Shown here: piece by piece, positions 40,790 to 51,327 of the stretch
How positions within the stretch are numbered: position 1 is the stretch's first letter
How the letters are laid out: each line of letters begins with the position of its first letter
Assembly: GCA_036365455.1 (NCBI GenBank)
Contig: JAWQUS010000011.1
Coordinates: forward strand, 5,786,001 to 5,850,000
Origin: Macrosoma leucophasiata
Taxonomy: Eukaryota > Arthropoda > Insecta > Lepidoptera > Hedylidae
Direction: 5' to 3'
Length of the DNA stretch: 64,000 nucleotides
Translations under genes and position numbers: made by a program
The notes under the pieces: model-generated
Database searches by the model: none
What the model was told of the DNA's origin: nothing
The model's input: the letters and a program-made list of their open reading frames with translations, nothing else

Positions 40790-41073
40790 AACTAGCTGTA
40801 CCCGCGACTTCGTCCGCGTGATATGATTGTTCAGTAGCTACCCAAGTCTAAGTTACTCCTTATTAAATAAGCTAATCTGCCAGTGAAAGTCCCGTCAAAA
40901 TCGGTTTAGCCGTTCCCGAGATTAGCGGGGACAAACAGACAGACAGACAAAAATTTTGAAAAATGTTGTTTTGGTAAATGTGAAAACCGTGTACATATGC
41001 AGTAAGTAAAAAGCGGTTATTTTTATATTACAAACAGTCACTCCAATTTTATTTATTTGTATAGATTAATAAG
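40790..41073 (-). repeat. Family F repeat, copy 3
   Basis: Inverse of 26999-27300: CTAGCTGTACCCGCGACTTC, GCCAGTGAAAGTCCCGTCAA, CAGACAGACAGACAAAAATT, then TTTATTTGTATAGATTA. Confidence 0.75.
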
Positions 41074-41102
41074 CGTTATAGAGGGGTTATAGGGATGGAA
41101 TT

Positions 41103-41345
41103 TTTTTTGTAATGAAGGTGGCATACAAACTTGCTGTTCACATTGATGTTAAGTGATGATCACATTGATGTTAAGTGATGACTGCAACCTATAGACCGTA
41201 AAACACCAGAGGTCAAAATATAGATGCATTACCACCCGTGAGGCCTTAGTTTTTATGTCTCTGTGATAGTTATTACGAGACCATACAATTTCATACAACC
41301 GGAACACGAAAGTGCTGAACAGCACCATTTGCAGCAGATAGACTA
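41103..41345 (-). repeat. Family A repeat, split by a hAT-like element
   Basis: Minus strand from TTTTTGTAATGAAGGTGGCA to TTGCAGCAGATAGACTAGGT; it resumes at 41729. A 22-base segment (CACATTGATGTTAAGTGATG) is tandemly duplicated at about 41138-41180. Confidence 0.75.
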
Positions 41346-41348
41346 GGT

Positions 41349-41728
41349 TAAGGCGGCCAACCGTCCCAGATTCTGCGGGACCGTCGCGTAATGCTGAATG
41401 TAGTCCCGCTTTGTAAGAATTAATAAAATTGTCCCGCAAAACATTGGATGCGTCCCGCATGTCCCGCATTCGATACTTTGACGTAAGTAGGTAGGTAGTC
41501 TACATTACTACACAGTCATACACGTACATAAAACGTACACTACACTACACCCACACACGCATACAAACAACAGCGGAGCATCTACGTAGATCAACACGCA
41601 TTACGTACGTTTTGTGTTTTTATGCAATTTTGGTACGTATACTGAGAAAACTTCATACTTCGCAGTCACCATACTTTATCTATCCACAAAAAGTCCCGCA
41701 TACTATTTTCAGAAAGTTGGCCGCCTTA
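41349..41728. mobile_element. hAT-like non-autonomous element, 380 bp
   Basis: Begins TAAGGCGGCCAAC and ends GTTGGCCGCCTTA. It is flanked by GACTAGGT (41341-41348) and GATTAGGT (41729-41736), an 8-bp duplication with one change, and it interrupts family A cleanly. The interior repeats GTCCCGC several times (TGCGTCCCGCATGTCCCGCA). The short inverted termini plus 8-bp duplication suggest hAT. Confidence 0.8.
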
Positions 41729-41822
41729 GATTAGGTAATGCAATGGTGCCTACGCCTTTGAGCTCCTAGGCTGGTATCTAGATTGGTTGGGGCTCCATCA
41801 CTGGAGCTCTACCACCAATAAA
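41729..41822 (-). repeat. Family A repeat, 5' part of the split copy
   Basis: GATTAGGTAATGCAATGGTG to CACTGGAGCTCTACCACCAAT, with a small extra segment TCCTAGGCTGGTATCTAG. Confidence 0.7.
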
Positions 41823-42296
41823 ACATATGGATGCATCATTATAATAGAATTGAGGTAGAATCCAAGCATGAAAAATGCTGTCGTTCTAACTTTAAAATTA
41901 AAAAATGTAGAAGTGATTCATTACATTCATAGTCCAAAAAAATCATATAAAGTTTTAAAAATTAAACCCACCCTAATTTCCGTATCAGCATATTGCGTTT
42001 AATAAGTTAAACGAAAAAAAAGGAAGTTACGATGAAAGGAATATCTTTTTTCATTTCACTTTACCAAAAGGCTGTCAGTGGCAGCGAAAAATTTTTAATT
42101 AGCAAAGTTATTTTGTTTGATATTTCTTTTTCCATTGCGTTTCTAAGTTTGCTGTTGGATTTTTAATTTCAGCCGATCAACTCCTAGTTATTAAGGTGAG
42201 TTCTGATTTTGCGTTGTTACAAAGTTGACTAAGAGCAGACTTGTTAAAAGCAGAAGTTATATATCTATTGTCGATATCAATGGAAGCTCGGCTTAT

Positions 42297-42832
42297 TGAC
42301 GACCCGGTTAGTCCAGCGGTGTGAGATGACCGTTTGATTCGAAGGGTCGCGGGTTCGATCCCCGCACCGGTACAAATATTTTTATGGCCTACAGATATTT
42401 ATTTCGGGTCTGGGTGTTTATGTGTATTGTATGTGTACAACGGCACCCACGACACAGGTTTATACCTAATTGTTTTTATATTATTTCGCATTAACACATG
42501 CTTGTGAAATATATTTTATTTTAAAGAAAAATGGAAAGAAAAATTTGACTTCAGGCGAGACTCGAACTCGCGGCCTACTGGGAATCTAGTCCACTTAGAC
42601 CTTAGGACCATTAGGACTTAGGAGCTCAATTGAAAGAGCGGCTGGAGTCCTATTAGGACTTAGGAGCTCAATTGAAAGAGCGGCTGGACTAGATTCCCAG
42701 TAGGCCGCGAGTTCGAGTCTCGCCTGAAGTCAAATTTTTCTTTCCATTTTTCTTTTAAATAAAATAGGTTTATACCTAATGTGGGCTGTAAGTGTAAGCG
42801 TATTTTATTATTATTATTAAAACATTATTAAA
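42297..42832 (+). mobile_element. tRNA-derived SINE-E, split by a SINE-M foldback
   Basis: Head GACCCGGTTAGTCCAGCGGT (A box) and CGCGGGTTCGATCCCCGCAC (B box); body ACAAATATTTTTATGGCC, GGGTCTGGGTGTTTATGTG, CAACGGCACCCACGACACAG. Cut at 42470 and resumed at 42766, with the 15-bp AGGTTTATACCTAAT duplicated at both edges (42456-42470, 42766-42780). This is not a tRNA gene: a SINE body follows and there is no mature tRNA 3' end. Confidence 0.85.
42471..42765. mobile_element. SINE-M inverted dimer inserted in SINE-E
   Basis: Two head-to-head tRNA-like units. The minus half is GGAAAGAAAAATTTGACTTC then GGCGAGACTCGAACTCGCGG; the plus half is GAGCTCAATTGAAAGAGCGG then CGCGAGTTCGAGTCTCGCCT and TGAAGTCAAATTTTTCTTTC. 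TTAGGACTTAGGAGCTCAAT is tandemly duplicated at the centre. The 15-bp flanking duplication shows it arrived as one retroposition event. Confidence 0.8.
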
Positions 42833-42936
42833 TATCTTCGTCAATACTGCGTTTTTGATATAGATATGTAGATTTAATAAGTTGTCGGAAATCGCATAAA
42901 GAGTCTGAAAGTAATTTTTATCATCATCGTCATCAT

Positions 42937-43095
42937 ATCAGCCATAGGACGTCCACTGCTGAACATAGGCCTCCCCCAATGATGAATGAATAGTCCATCT
43001 TGCAGGTGGACGTCCTACGCTGCGTTTGCCGATACGTGGTCTCCACTAGAAAACCTTTCTGCCCCAGCGGCTATCGGTTCTCCGAGCTATGTGTA
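42937..43095 (-). pseudogene. RTE-type LINE ORF C-terminus
   Basis: On the minus strand: ARRTDSRWGRKVF, an in-frame stop, WRPRIGKRSVGRPPARWT, a deletion, then LGEAYVQQWTSYG and a stop at 42937-42939. The WRPR-GKRSVGRPPxRW...EAYVQQWT string is the diagnostic end of lepidopteran RTE-like ORF2. The 3' tail continues CTGATATGATGACGATGATG. Dead copy. Confidence 0.8.
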
Positions 43096-43097
43096 TG

Positions 43098-43593
43098 TTA
43101 TTTTTATATTAATTTTATTTTTTTATTTTCTTCTTATATTTTTTGTTTGGGTTATCATTTTACAATGTCTGTAACAAATTTCAATTCCACCAGTCCAGTA
43201 CGCAGAAAATCGACTGAGACTCATAAGGGTTCCTCACCTCAAAAGAAAAAAAAGGAACCCCAAAAACGATGCTTTATATGGAGCCTTCACACCAATATTC
43301 ACTTATCATCAAAATGTAAACTTTTTTATAATTTTCATAACACAATAAAGGCTAGTAAAAGAATTAACTCAACGCTTGTTATACAATAACATAATGCAAC
43401 GCATTTTGCGACACCTGCATTGCAGAGAAGCCTTCCCGCTGCAAAACTATGTGAAGAGATTCCCATATAATTGAATTATTGAGTAACAAAGCCTTTTAAG
43501 TTAAAATGTATGTTTTACTACGTTTCCGTGTTTCAGATATGATTTCTTATACATAGGGCTTCTAGGCGAGTGAAACCTTTCTTACATACACCT
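43098..43593. other. No gene supported
   Basis: AT-rich. A 129-codon ORF (43000-43389) is read antisense through the RTE remnant and then through low-complexity lysine-rich sequence; I reject it as a gene. Confidence 0.5.
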
Positions 43594-43601
43594 ACTACAT
43601 T

Positions 43602-43929
43602 CAGGGGCGGATTTCTGTACAGGCCGAGTAGGCCCGGGCCTAGGGCCCCAAAATTTAGGGGGTGGCAAAATTTAGTTGTTTTTTTTTTAATTATTGCCTA
43701 CGCGCATTCGTGTAAAATCTCAAAAATGTGTCCATATAGCATCTCGCGAAAAAATTTACAAGAACGATTATTAGAAGAATTAATTAAATCACTTACCTAC
43801 TATGGTTTTTTTTTCATTTTAATTTAATTTCTGTAGTTTATCTAATTTTTTATGCTTTACAGCACAGCGGGAGGGGGGACAGCAATCTTTCATAGGCCTA
43901 GGGCAACCAACGTATCAAATCCGCCCCTG
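43602..43929. mobile_element. hAT-type non-autonomous element with CAGGGGCGGATTT termini
   Basis: 328 bp. The left end CAGGGGCGGATTT and right end AAATCCGCCCCTG are perfect 13-bp inverted repeats of classic hAT type. GGCCTAGGG is also inverted just inside. The flanks ACTACATT (43594-43601) and ACTGACAT(T) (43930-) look like an 8-bp duplication with one indel. No transposase. Confidence 0.8.
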
Positions 43930-44061
43930 ACTGACATTAACGATTTACTTACTTACGCAATGAAGACTAACCAATTACTGAAGTGACTTCTGCACTAAAG
44001 GAAGAAGAGGAATAATAAAGAGACATAACAACTCAGGTGTTAGGGGTGGCAAAGCATCTGC

Positions 44062-44341
44062 CTTTTTTAACTGGTGGTAGAGCTCCAGTGACGGAGCTCG
44101 CGGGCGTAGGCACCACCGCATTACCTGATATACTTGCCGCTAAATGGTAGTGTGGTCAGCACTATCGTGTTCGGGTCAGGTGGTACTGTACGGACCTGTA
44201 ATTTCCGGCACAGAGGCATAACACCTTAGGCCTTAGGAGTGGTAACACATCTGCATTTTGTCCTGGTGTCTATAGGCTGCAGTCATCCCTTAACATCAAT
44301 GTGAACTACATGCTTGTTGGCCACTCCCATTACATAAAAAA
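44062..44341 (+). repeat. Family A repeat, full-length
   Basis: TTTTAACTGGTGGTAGAGCT to GCTTGTTGGCCACTCCCATT with an A-run. Confidence 0.85.
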
Positions 44342-44373
44342 AGACTAGATAGACTAAATAATACTTATACCTT

Positions 44374-44521
44374 CATTGGAATAAAACTATTTTTACGGAT
44401 TTATCTCGCGTATATTAAACTAAAATGATTTTAAAAATTAATAATTAATATTTTTTTAATAAAAAATCATTTTAGTTTAATATACGCGAGATAAATCCGT
44501 AAAAATAGTTTTATTTCAATG
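44374..44521. repeat. Near-perfect 59-bp-arm palindrome
   Basis: Arms 44374-44432 and 44463-44521 are reverse complements except for one base (CATTGGAATAAA against CATTGAAATAAA), with a 30-base AT-only loop. CTTATACCTTCATT occurs at the left edge (about 44366-44379) and again at about 44553-44566. Confidence 0.9.
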
Positions 44522-44837
44522 AGTGTAGCTCGCGAAAACCTAAGAACATATCATCTTATACCTTCATTTATACACAACAACATGTTTCACGTAATAAGCT
44601 TTACAGAACATGATCTGCTACTTATTGCAAATGGAGCTGGCTTAAACAAGATAAACCTAACAAATGTAGGTGACCTGAATATGAGGGTAATTTATTGTCA
44701 GCAAAAAGTCCACTTATCATACGCGTCGAACAGCTAGTTTAGACGAGCTTAGTCACTAATACGACTTAGTAGGTACTTTTAAGATACATGTACATGTATA
44801 AAAATTGGACCGATTGATAATTGGATGGATTGATTAA

Positions 44838-45040
44838 TTCACGACCTGGTCAGTCCAGTGGTGCGTGCCGACCGCTTGATTCGAAGGGTCGGTCGGGTTC
44901 GATTCCCGCATCGGGACAAATGTTTGTATTGCCTGCAGATATTTGTTTCGGGTCTGTGTGTTTGTGTATATGTTGTGTGTGTAGAGCGGCACCCACGACA
45001 CAGGTTTTTACCTAGGGCTGTGAGTGTAAACGTATTAATG
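44838..45040 (+). mobile_element. tRNA-derived SINE-E
   Basis: Head ACGACCTGGTCAGTCCAGTG, B box GGTCGGGTTCGATTCCCGC, body GGGTCTGTGTGTTTGTGTAT and ACCCACGACACAGG. The 3' end abuts a 5S-SINE tail. Confidence 0.8.
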
Positions 45041-45190
45041 TATAATAATAATAATAATGCCAATCCAATATACGTCTCACTGCTTGGCACGAGTCTCTCT
45101 CCTTTTCGGGGGGAGGCCTGGAGCTTAGTCCACCACGCTGCTCCAATGCGGGTTGGTGGAGATACGGGTTAGTGGCCAACCCGCCGCTTT
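45041..45190 (-). mobile_element. 5S rRNA-derived SINE, 5'-truncated
   Basis: Minus strand, tail (AAT)n at 45041-45055, then ACGAGTCTCTCTCCTTTTCG and CCTGGAGCTTAGTCCACCAC to AACCCGCCGC. The 5S-like head is missing. It is joined tail to tail with SINE-E. Confidence 0.7.
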
Positions 45191-45596
45191 AAATATACTC
45201 AGTTACAATTTTAAATTCCAATTTGTTGTTGAATCTCTTTTTTCAGTTTTTTTTAGTTAATACGATACCAACTCGAGCGTGACTTTTCTACTGATTCTAC
45301 TATATTAGAGCTGTCATATAAAATCATCCCCACATAAATCACACAAACCTAAATTGCATGTTTGTAATCCATTCTTTATGCATGAACACTTCCATTAACC
45401 AATTAACACGAATTAACATAATTGCGATTAAATATTAATGATGGATGTCTAAGTACCTTTACGCACTGCCGACTCGGCTATTTGGTCTCTTGACGATAAT
45501 CGTCAAAGTACACGGTATCGTAAAGTCAATACGTGAAGCAAAAACTTTGGAAACCTTTTTACAAAAATTGCGCTTTTGGAGTACTATGAAATTTTA

Positions 45597-45808
45597 AATC
45601 ATGGCAATCCTTTATCTATGGATCTATCGGGATTTTTCCATTTTCTGGAAATTTCTCTGTACGGGGTTTGGTAATGTACGCGGAGATGTCACCTGTCGCT
45701 ACCTGTTACATGGGCCAAAAGAAACCAGCGAATCGTGGGTGTTTGCGTGTATGCTTGTTGCATTTACCTCCGCCCACGCCTTCGGTGATTACAGGCGTGA
45801 AGGTACGT
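45597..45808 (+). mobile_element. tRNA-derived SINE-D, 5'-truncated
   Basis: TTTTTCCATTTTCTGGAAAT, GGTAATGTACGCGGAGATGTC, CGAATCGTGGGTGTTTGCGT, CTTCGGTGATTACAGGCGTG. The tRNA-like head is absent. Confidence 0.7.
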
Positions 45809-45809
45809 T

Positions 45810-48148
45810 ACTTTTATTATACCAATTTACCATTATTTAACACGAATTAACATAATTGCGATTAAAACATATGTATTAATTATGGATGTCTCAGTACTTT
45901 TACACACTGCTGACTCGGCGATTTGGTCTCTTGACGATCAATCATCAAAGTATTATAATAGAGCTATTGATTGATTGAGTAGTGGATGTATTTCGGCTGA
46001 AATATAAGTTATTAAACTTATTTTAGCACATAATTTTCATTGGAGATAGGCTCTAATTAACATTATGTGCTATAAAATAAGTTTTTAACATCTCATCCAA
46101 AACAAAAACATATAAAAAACAGATTGAAAATGATATCAAAGTCTACTCGTTTATTTAGTATTTTAATTTCGTAAACGTAAATTCACTATTACTTTGTAGA
46201 ACCCTATTGGTGTCTGTATGTATGCATCGATAATATCCCAATTATGTTAATAGGCTTGCCACGTATAAAATGGCAGTAACCTTACCCTTTCCTTTAAAAA
46301 TAAATATTAAATATATGTTTATCGGCAGATCGAACCCCTAACCCATTCATGCTGTTTGTTATAGATTCATTACGTCAAGGAGGCCATCAAATGTATCAAT
46401 AAAAACATTTAGAGTATCATCATCATTAAGTTCCTACAAAAACTGTAATTACACAGGAGGTACCTACTTACTTGAAATTAGGGTTGCTAAACTATTTAAT
46501 CTGTTTATTTCAATAAAATAAGTAAAATTATTGTACAATGGTCAATTCTTATCAGCAGTTGGTTTGAAAGTAAAGTTTCTCGGGTCTCGCGTGAAGAAAT
46601 GGAAAATGCATATTAAATTAATCGACCAAATAATGTATTTCTACATTTAGTTATCTTTAACAACATGCATAATCTGTCTTATTCATTCATTACTATCAAA
46701 TAAAGAGAAATGTTTCAAGCGAAAATTTTATTATCATTTTTATGAAACTCCAACTCACGAAAATCTTCGATTATATCTTAGAAATTTGCGAGCTACATAA
46801 TTTAAGTATTGAAATGAAACTATTTCGGATTTCGAGGAGACATAATTGAATCTAAAATAAATTTTAAGTTCCAGTCCAGTCGCTTTTCAGCTACTATTAT
46901 TTCAGGCAAACCAAAAGTATCTTTTAAAAGTAATAATGAAGTCTAAATTGTTTTGCTTCTATAATAGTTACTACGCGGAGATATAATACAGTCAATAGCG
47001 TATCTCCGCCTTTGATTTTATAATATCAAGTCCAACTCATATTGTATCAAATGATATTAATGATAAAAAATGTTGCGCAGTAAAGTTTGTGCTAGAGTTC
47101 ATTTCGATAATTTTAAATAACGGTAACTGTTATCGTTAGTACCGGTTCCGCAGTTTTTAGCTTTGCCAACCCTATCTCGTCCTATCTCTTCCTTCACGAG
47201 ATGTTATCTCGACAAAAACTGGCAAGCTTAATGAACCGCTCAAACTGCTTTATAATTATATGAAGAAATATAACAATAAATTCCTTTCGCTTGCAATTGA
47301 TTTGTTTGTGAAGTTTCACTGAATCATAAAACGCGAAAACTTTGCGGGTTATTAAGATGTACAAATATAGTCGATTCAACGAAACACGGCAGATATTTTG
47401 TGTAATGTTTATTTTACTGGAGGTGCGGCCTAAGAGTTATAACTCTATTCAGGTTTACCATCGTCAAATATTTGTATTTTTTACATATTGTTATTTATAA
47501 CAAAAACACATACGAACTTTAAGAAGTTTTAATAAGTACAAAGAAAAAATACATGTATAATGTGGAGCGAGGTGAGCCACAAACCGAAGTTTTTTTTATC
47601 TTAACTTAACACCTTGTTTATCATACGGATGTGTACAAAACTAGACGCTCAATAGATAATGTTAACTGGTCTCAGAGAGCCCACAGGCTCTGCCTAGTTT
47701 GGGGCCCGACGGTTATCTCGCGATAAATACAAACCATGTCTATTTTCGTTTAGTTTTAAGCCTATTTTGTATCTGTGTCTCCGCTGATAATGGAAATGAA
47801 CGATTATTGTATTGCAACTATAGGATCTTAAGCCCGGCCACTTCACCACTGAAAAGCCGTCACAACTGAACACCGCAGTTGAAAATATTAATCTTTACAA
47901 AGATTATACATTTTTTTAATTTCCTTAAAGTAAAGGTAGAATATCATAGTCATTTTAGCAACGAAACTCGAGTATGTAGGCTTTGGGCATCATCACATTA
48001 CCTAATCCACCTGCCATCAAATACCTAGTAGTGTTTAGAACTATCATGCTATGATAATACGCTATCTTATCTTACGCTCCAAAATTATACAGTAGGTACA
48101 GAAGCAGAAACGACTTCGAATTCTAGTGGCAACACACGTCCACTCAAG
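45810..48148. other. Longest repeat-poor stretch; no gene supported
   Basis: About 2.3 kb, AT-rich, without recognisable transposable elements except a weak family A trace near 47965-48050. It could be intron or intergenic DNA. CCAATTAACACGAATTAACA at about 45398 recurs at about 45838 with following sequence, a local ~80-bp direct repeat that flanks the SINE-D copy. Confidence 0.45.
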
Positions 48149-48236
48149 TTTTCGATCGACATAATATCTACAGATTTTTATATTTATTTACTTTTTCGAT
48201 CGACATAATATCTACAGATTTTTATATTTATTTACT
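48149..48236. repeat. Exact 44-bp tandem duplication
   Basis: TTTTCGATCGACATAATATC then TACAGATTTTTATATTTATT is repeated twice with a period of 44. Copies are identical over essentially the whole unit, so it is recent. Confidence 0.85.
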
Positions 48237-49295
48237 ATCAGTTTGAGAGACTTAAAAAACATTTGGACTGTTTTTTTAATTTACTTATTTTCCTATAAAT
48301 TAGTCGGCGTTAATAGCAAAACAACAAAACGTTTTCACTGACTTCAAACCTATTAGTAAATAGCACATATAAATAATAGGTAGTATATAATTACAATTAA
48401 ATCTTTATTATTTTTTACTTTTCAGTTTAGAAGTCGGTTTTTCTTAACGTAGTTATGTTTATTTAATACTTTTTAGTTTATTGCTGCATTATCAATTATA
48501 TTAATGTTCACATCTGTTAAATTTGTAAAATCTGACTCTTTTAGCTTCGTGACAATTAGATACATAATTTAAATTGTTTAGGTGTGTCGATACAAAATTA
48601 TTACACGACTATACGAAATCAATGAAAACTTTTTATCCACGAAGGATTAAATAAGCTGTGTTGTATCGTCGATGAGTAAATGTGTCATTGTCACTTGTTG
48701 TCATGTCATGTCACGTCATCTTGTTGTCATGCGCATTAGGAATATATAGCACGTCAGTGGATTTAACGCACTGTATGACAACTCGCCGTCTATTCTTATT
48801 CCTTTAGTCTGAGGTGAAAGTAAGTAAAAAAATGCTCATAAAATAAAAACTGATGAGTCTATCTGAATGAAATTTTAATGGGACCAATTCGAAACTATTC
48901 CGCATCAAACAAAACAAGAATTACGTAAATCGATCCAGAAATCTCGGCGAAATTCACGTACATACATAAAAAAAATATATATACCGGCCGAATTGAGAAC
49001 CTTCTCGTTTTTTGAACTCGGTTAAATACATGTTTCGCTGACTGAACGTATTGATTTATTGAACGTAATGAATCTGTTTAAACTATGTTGCAAAGATTAT
49101 TGCTAGTATCACACAATCATACAATGTATTATGCAAAGTAAGACTGATCCTGTAATCAATTTATTTTCTTGGACCTAACGAGGCAAATCTGTTGAGAAGG
49201 CTGAAATTATTCTTTCAATGCTATGTAAATAGTTGGCAGTAGTGATGGAACAAAGGTTATATTATCGAATGCTAGAAAAAGTAGGTATGTATGTA
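48237..49295. other. AT-rich, no gene supported
   Basis: Contains a cluster of TGTCA/TGACA words (about 48685-48735: TTGTTGTCATGTCATGTCAC). No coding evidence. Confidence 0.4.
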
Positions 49296-49299
49296 CTGT

Positions 49300-49418
49300 T
49301 AGGCAGAGAGTGTGGAGCGCCAGATATCCCGATCCTGACACACCTCCTGTACTTCTTCTACATTCATCATTCTCTTCATACATGCACGTCGATTTCTAAG
49401 ATTTTTGACTCCAGACCC
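49300..49418 (-). pseudogene. LINE 3'-end fragment (family G)
   Basis: Inverse of 23150-23272: GGCAGAGAGTGTGGAGCGCC, AGATATCCCGATCCTGACAC, CATTCATCATTCTCTTCATA. Confidence 0.6.
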
Positions 49419-49510
49419 CACACTCAGACAACACTCGACCTATTTGGTTATGGTAGGTAATACTAGAATTATTTTACCCCTGAAAAGGTTCAAAGTATCG
49501 AGTAAGATTC

Positions 49511-49553
49511 ATCGATCTTATTTACAACCTTGAGGTTTGTAAATAAGATCGAT
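49511..49553. repeat. Perfect hairpin at the edge of a GC-rich block
   Basis: ATCGATCTTATTTACAA and TTGTAAATAAGATCGAT are exact complements with a 9-base loop. Confidence 0.8.
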
Positions 49554-49559
49554 GATTGT

Positions 49560-50080
49560 CAATATACGCTACTCTCCTTAGCCTCCTCCCTCCTCCGAGG
49601 GTTTCTGCCTTGTCGTGACTTAGTAGCCGGTGGTTGTCCCCACACCGGCGAAGCAAAGAGAAACCCAGAGAGGGAACGGCATTTGGCGTGGTTCTGCCTG
49701 CTACTCGCTGCTGTGGTGAGGAGCCGGCTGGGGAATAAGTGCATGTCATTGGCCCTGCATCCTATCCCCAGCCGCCTAACGGTGGTCCCACTGTCTGGTA
49801 GGGACGTAGAGGGGCGGCTGAGGATCGAAATGCTTCGACGCTCCCGGTCCCTCGAGGCCGAACTATGTGTCCAAACCTCTCCACCCTCTTGGGACGCCTC
49901 TCTCGGTCTCGATCGTCGGACTAGAGGATGTCCGTCGCCCGAATGTAGACAGGTCCCAAGCTGGATGGCGTGCACGTGTTCCGCACGCCATTAGTGTTGG
50001 TTAGGGCATATCTGTGGAGGACTCGGTTCTTGTAACCCCTCGGTTCGTGTAGACTACGGGTGCCCATGCGCGTTTCCCCG
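49560..50080. other. GC-rich block of unknown origin
   Basis: About 520 bases, clearly GC-richer than its surroundings, with overlapping open frames on both strands (154 codons plus, 138 codons minus). Neither product has a recognisable motif. GC content and abrupt edges suggest the 5' region of a retroelement. It shares no long match with the GC-rich block at 21.4-21.9 kb that I can see. Confidence 0.4.
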
Positions 50081-50152
50081 CGTATAAAAGAAGTCAATGC
50101 CATATAAATAAGTAAGGTAACATAGGAACCCTGTTCACCACGACCTGTTTAG

Positions 50153-50360
50153 ACGACCCGGTTAGTCCAGCGGTGTGAAACCATCGTTTGATTCGAAGGG
50201 TCGCGGGTTCAATCCCCGCACCGGGACAAATATTTGTATGGCCTACAGATATTTGTGTCTGGGTGTTTGTGTATGTGTTGTATGTGTACAACGGCACCCA
50301 CGACACAGGTTTATACCTACTGTGGGGCTGTGAGTGTAGGCGTATTTTATTTTTTTATTT
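50153..50360 (+). mobile_element. tRNA-derived SINE-E, full-length
   Basis: GACCCGGTTAGTCCAGCGGT, CGCGGGTTCAATCCCCGCAC, ACAAATATTTGTATGGCC, CACCCACGACACAGGTTTAT, then GGCTGTGAGTGTAGGCGTAT and a T-rich tail. Confidence 0.88.
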
Positions 50361-51070
50361 TATTTATTACACGAGTCCGTCTTTCACTTAGCCGAGTTTT
50401 TTGTTCCTTTCAAATACCGGATACGTTTTCCAATACGACATTTCAATAATTTTAGTACCAATACGTTACGAAAACATTAATACGAATGTCATGTCACAAT
50501 TGCCGATTTCGACCATTATTTTTATGCGTGATCATATTCCGTTAAGATTTTGCACAACTGTGAAATTAATCGAAAATAACCTTTAAGCTAGAAAGTTCGA
50601 AATTCTATCAATGAACAGTATAATTATCGTCCAAGTGTGAATCGGCTCCGCGCATGGAAGTTCCGTATAAGTTTTGAAAGTGATAAAAAAGCATGAAGTT
50701 CAGAATAGGTATCATTAGCATAGGCTAGAGTAAATTAGCAGGAGTTGACTACTTTCAACTGATAGAACTGCATGTGAGTTTTTATATATATATATCTACA
50801 GAGATATCCAAAAATATTCCGTACCAGATTTGATGTACCTAATGACGGCCGCATGATTTTGAGAGAGGAAAATTGCAGGAGTTTCAATTATTTATATAGA
50901 TCACTATAGGTATAAAACTCACATGCAGGTCTCTGCATGCATACATGCAGACTTTGGCTTCAGCATAACGATTGATGCCACTGGACCAACGAGTCGAAAT
51001 TGTAAGTCATCATCATCATATCAGCTGAAAGATATCGACTGGTAGACCAAAGCCCCATAAGAGGGATATG
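50361..51070. other. No gene supported
   Basis: AT-rich with a TATATA run near 50790 and a GCATG-rich stretch (50930-50950). No feature recognised. Confidence 0.4.
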
Positions 51071-51074
51071 CCAC

Positions 51075-51225
51075 AATCGCCACGCTTGGCATGCGGATAG
51101 GCGATCGCAGCGGCGATAGTTTCATCGCAGGACGATAGTTTTATCGAAGGATCTTACGTCACTTCACGTATGACCGCTCCATTGGAATGGTTTGACCGCC
51201 ATTATTCGGTTGACTGACTTCCATG
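51075..51225 (+). repeat. Repeat T, copy 1
   Basis: AATCGCCACGCTTGGCATGC, GCGATAGTTT.ATCG, TTGGAATGGTTTGACCGCCA then TTATTCG. The same blocks in the same order recur at 53525-53690. Confidence 0.6.
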
Positions 51226-51327
51226 GTGGAAGAGTTCTCTTCCCGTAGAAGAAAATTGTTCCGCTAGTGGGCGGTGGGGTCGGGACGTCCCGACGCCAGA
51301 CAAATATTGTAAGTACCATTATAACAT

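Noticed and set aside
42297..42372. tRNA gene candidates at SINE-E heads (also 44838, 50153, 60720, 61366)
   Set aside because: Boxes A and B are present, but each is followed by the same SINE body and lacks a proper acceptor 3' end and terminator.
43000..43389. 129-codon ORF
   Set aside because: Starts antisense to an RTE ORF fragment and runs on into AT-rich low-complexity sequence.
50153..50360. Possible viral or endogenous virus sequence
   Set aside because: No viral protein motifs were seen here or elsewhere in the window; all repeats are explained as non-LTR, SINE or DNA elements.
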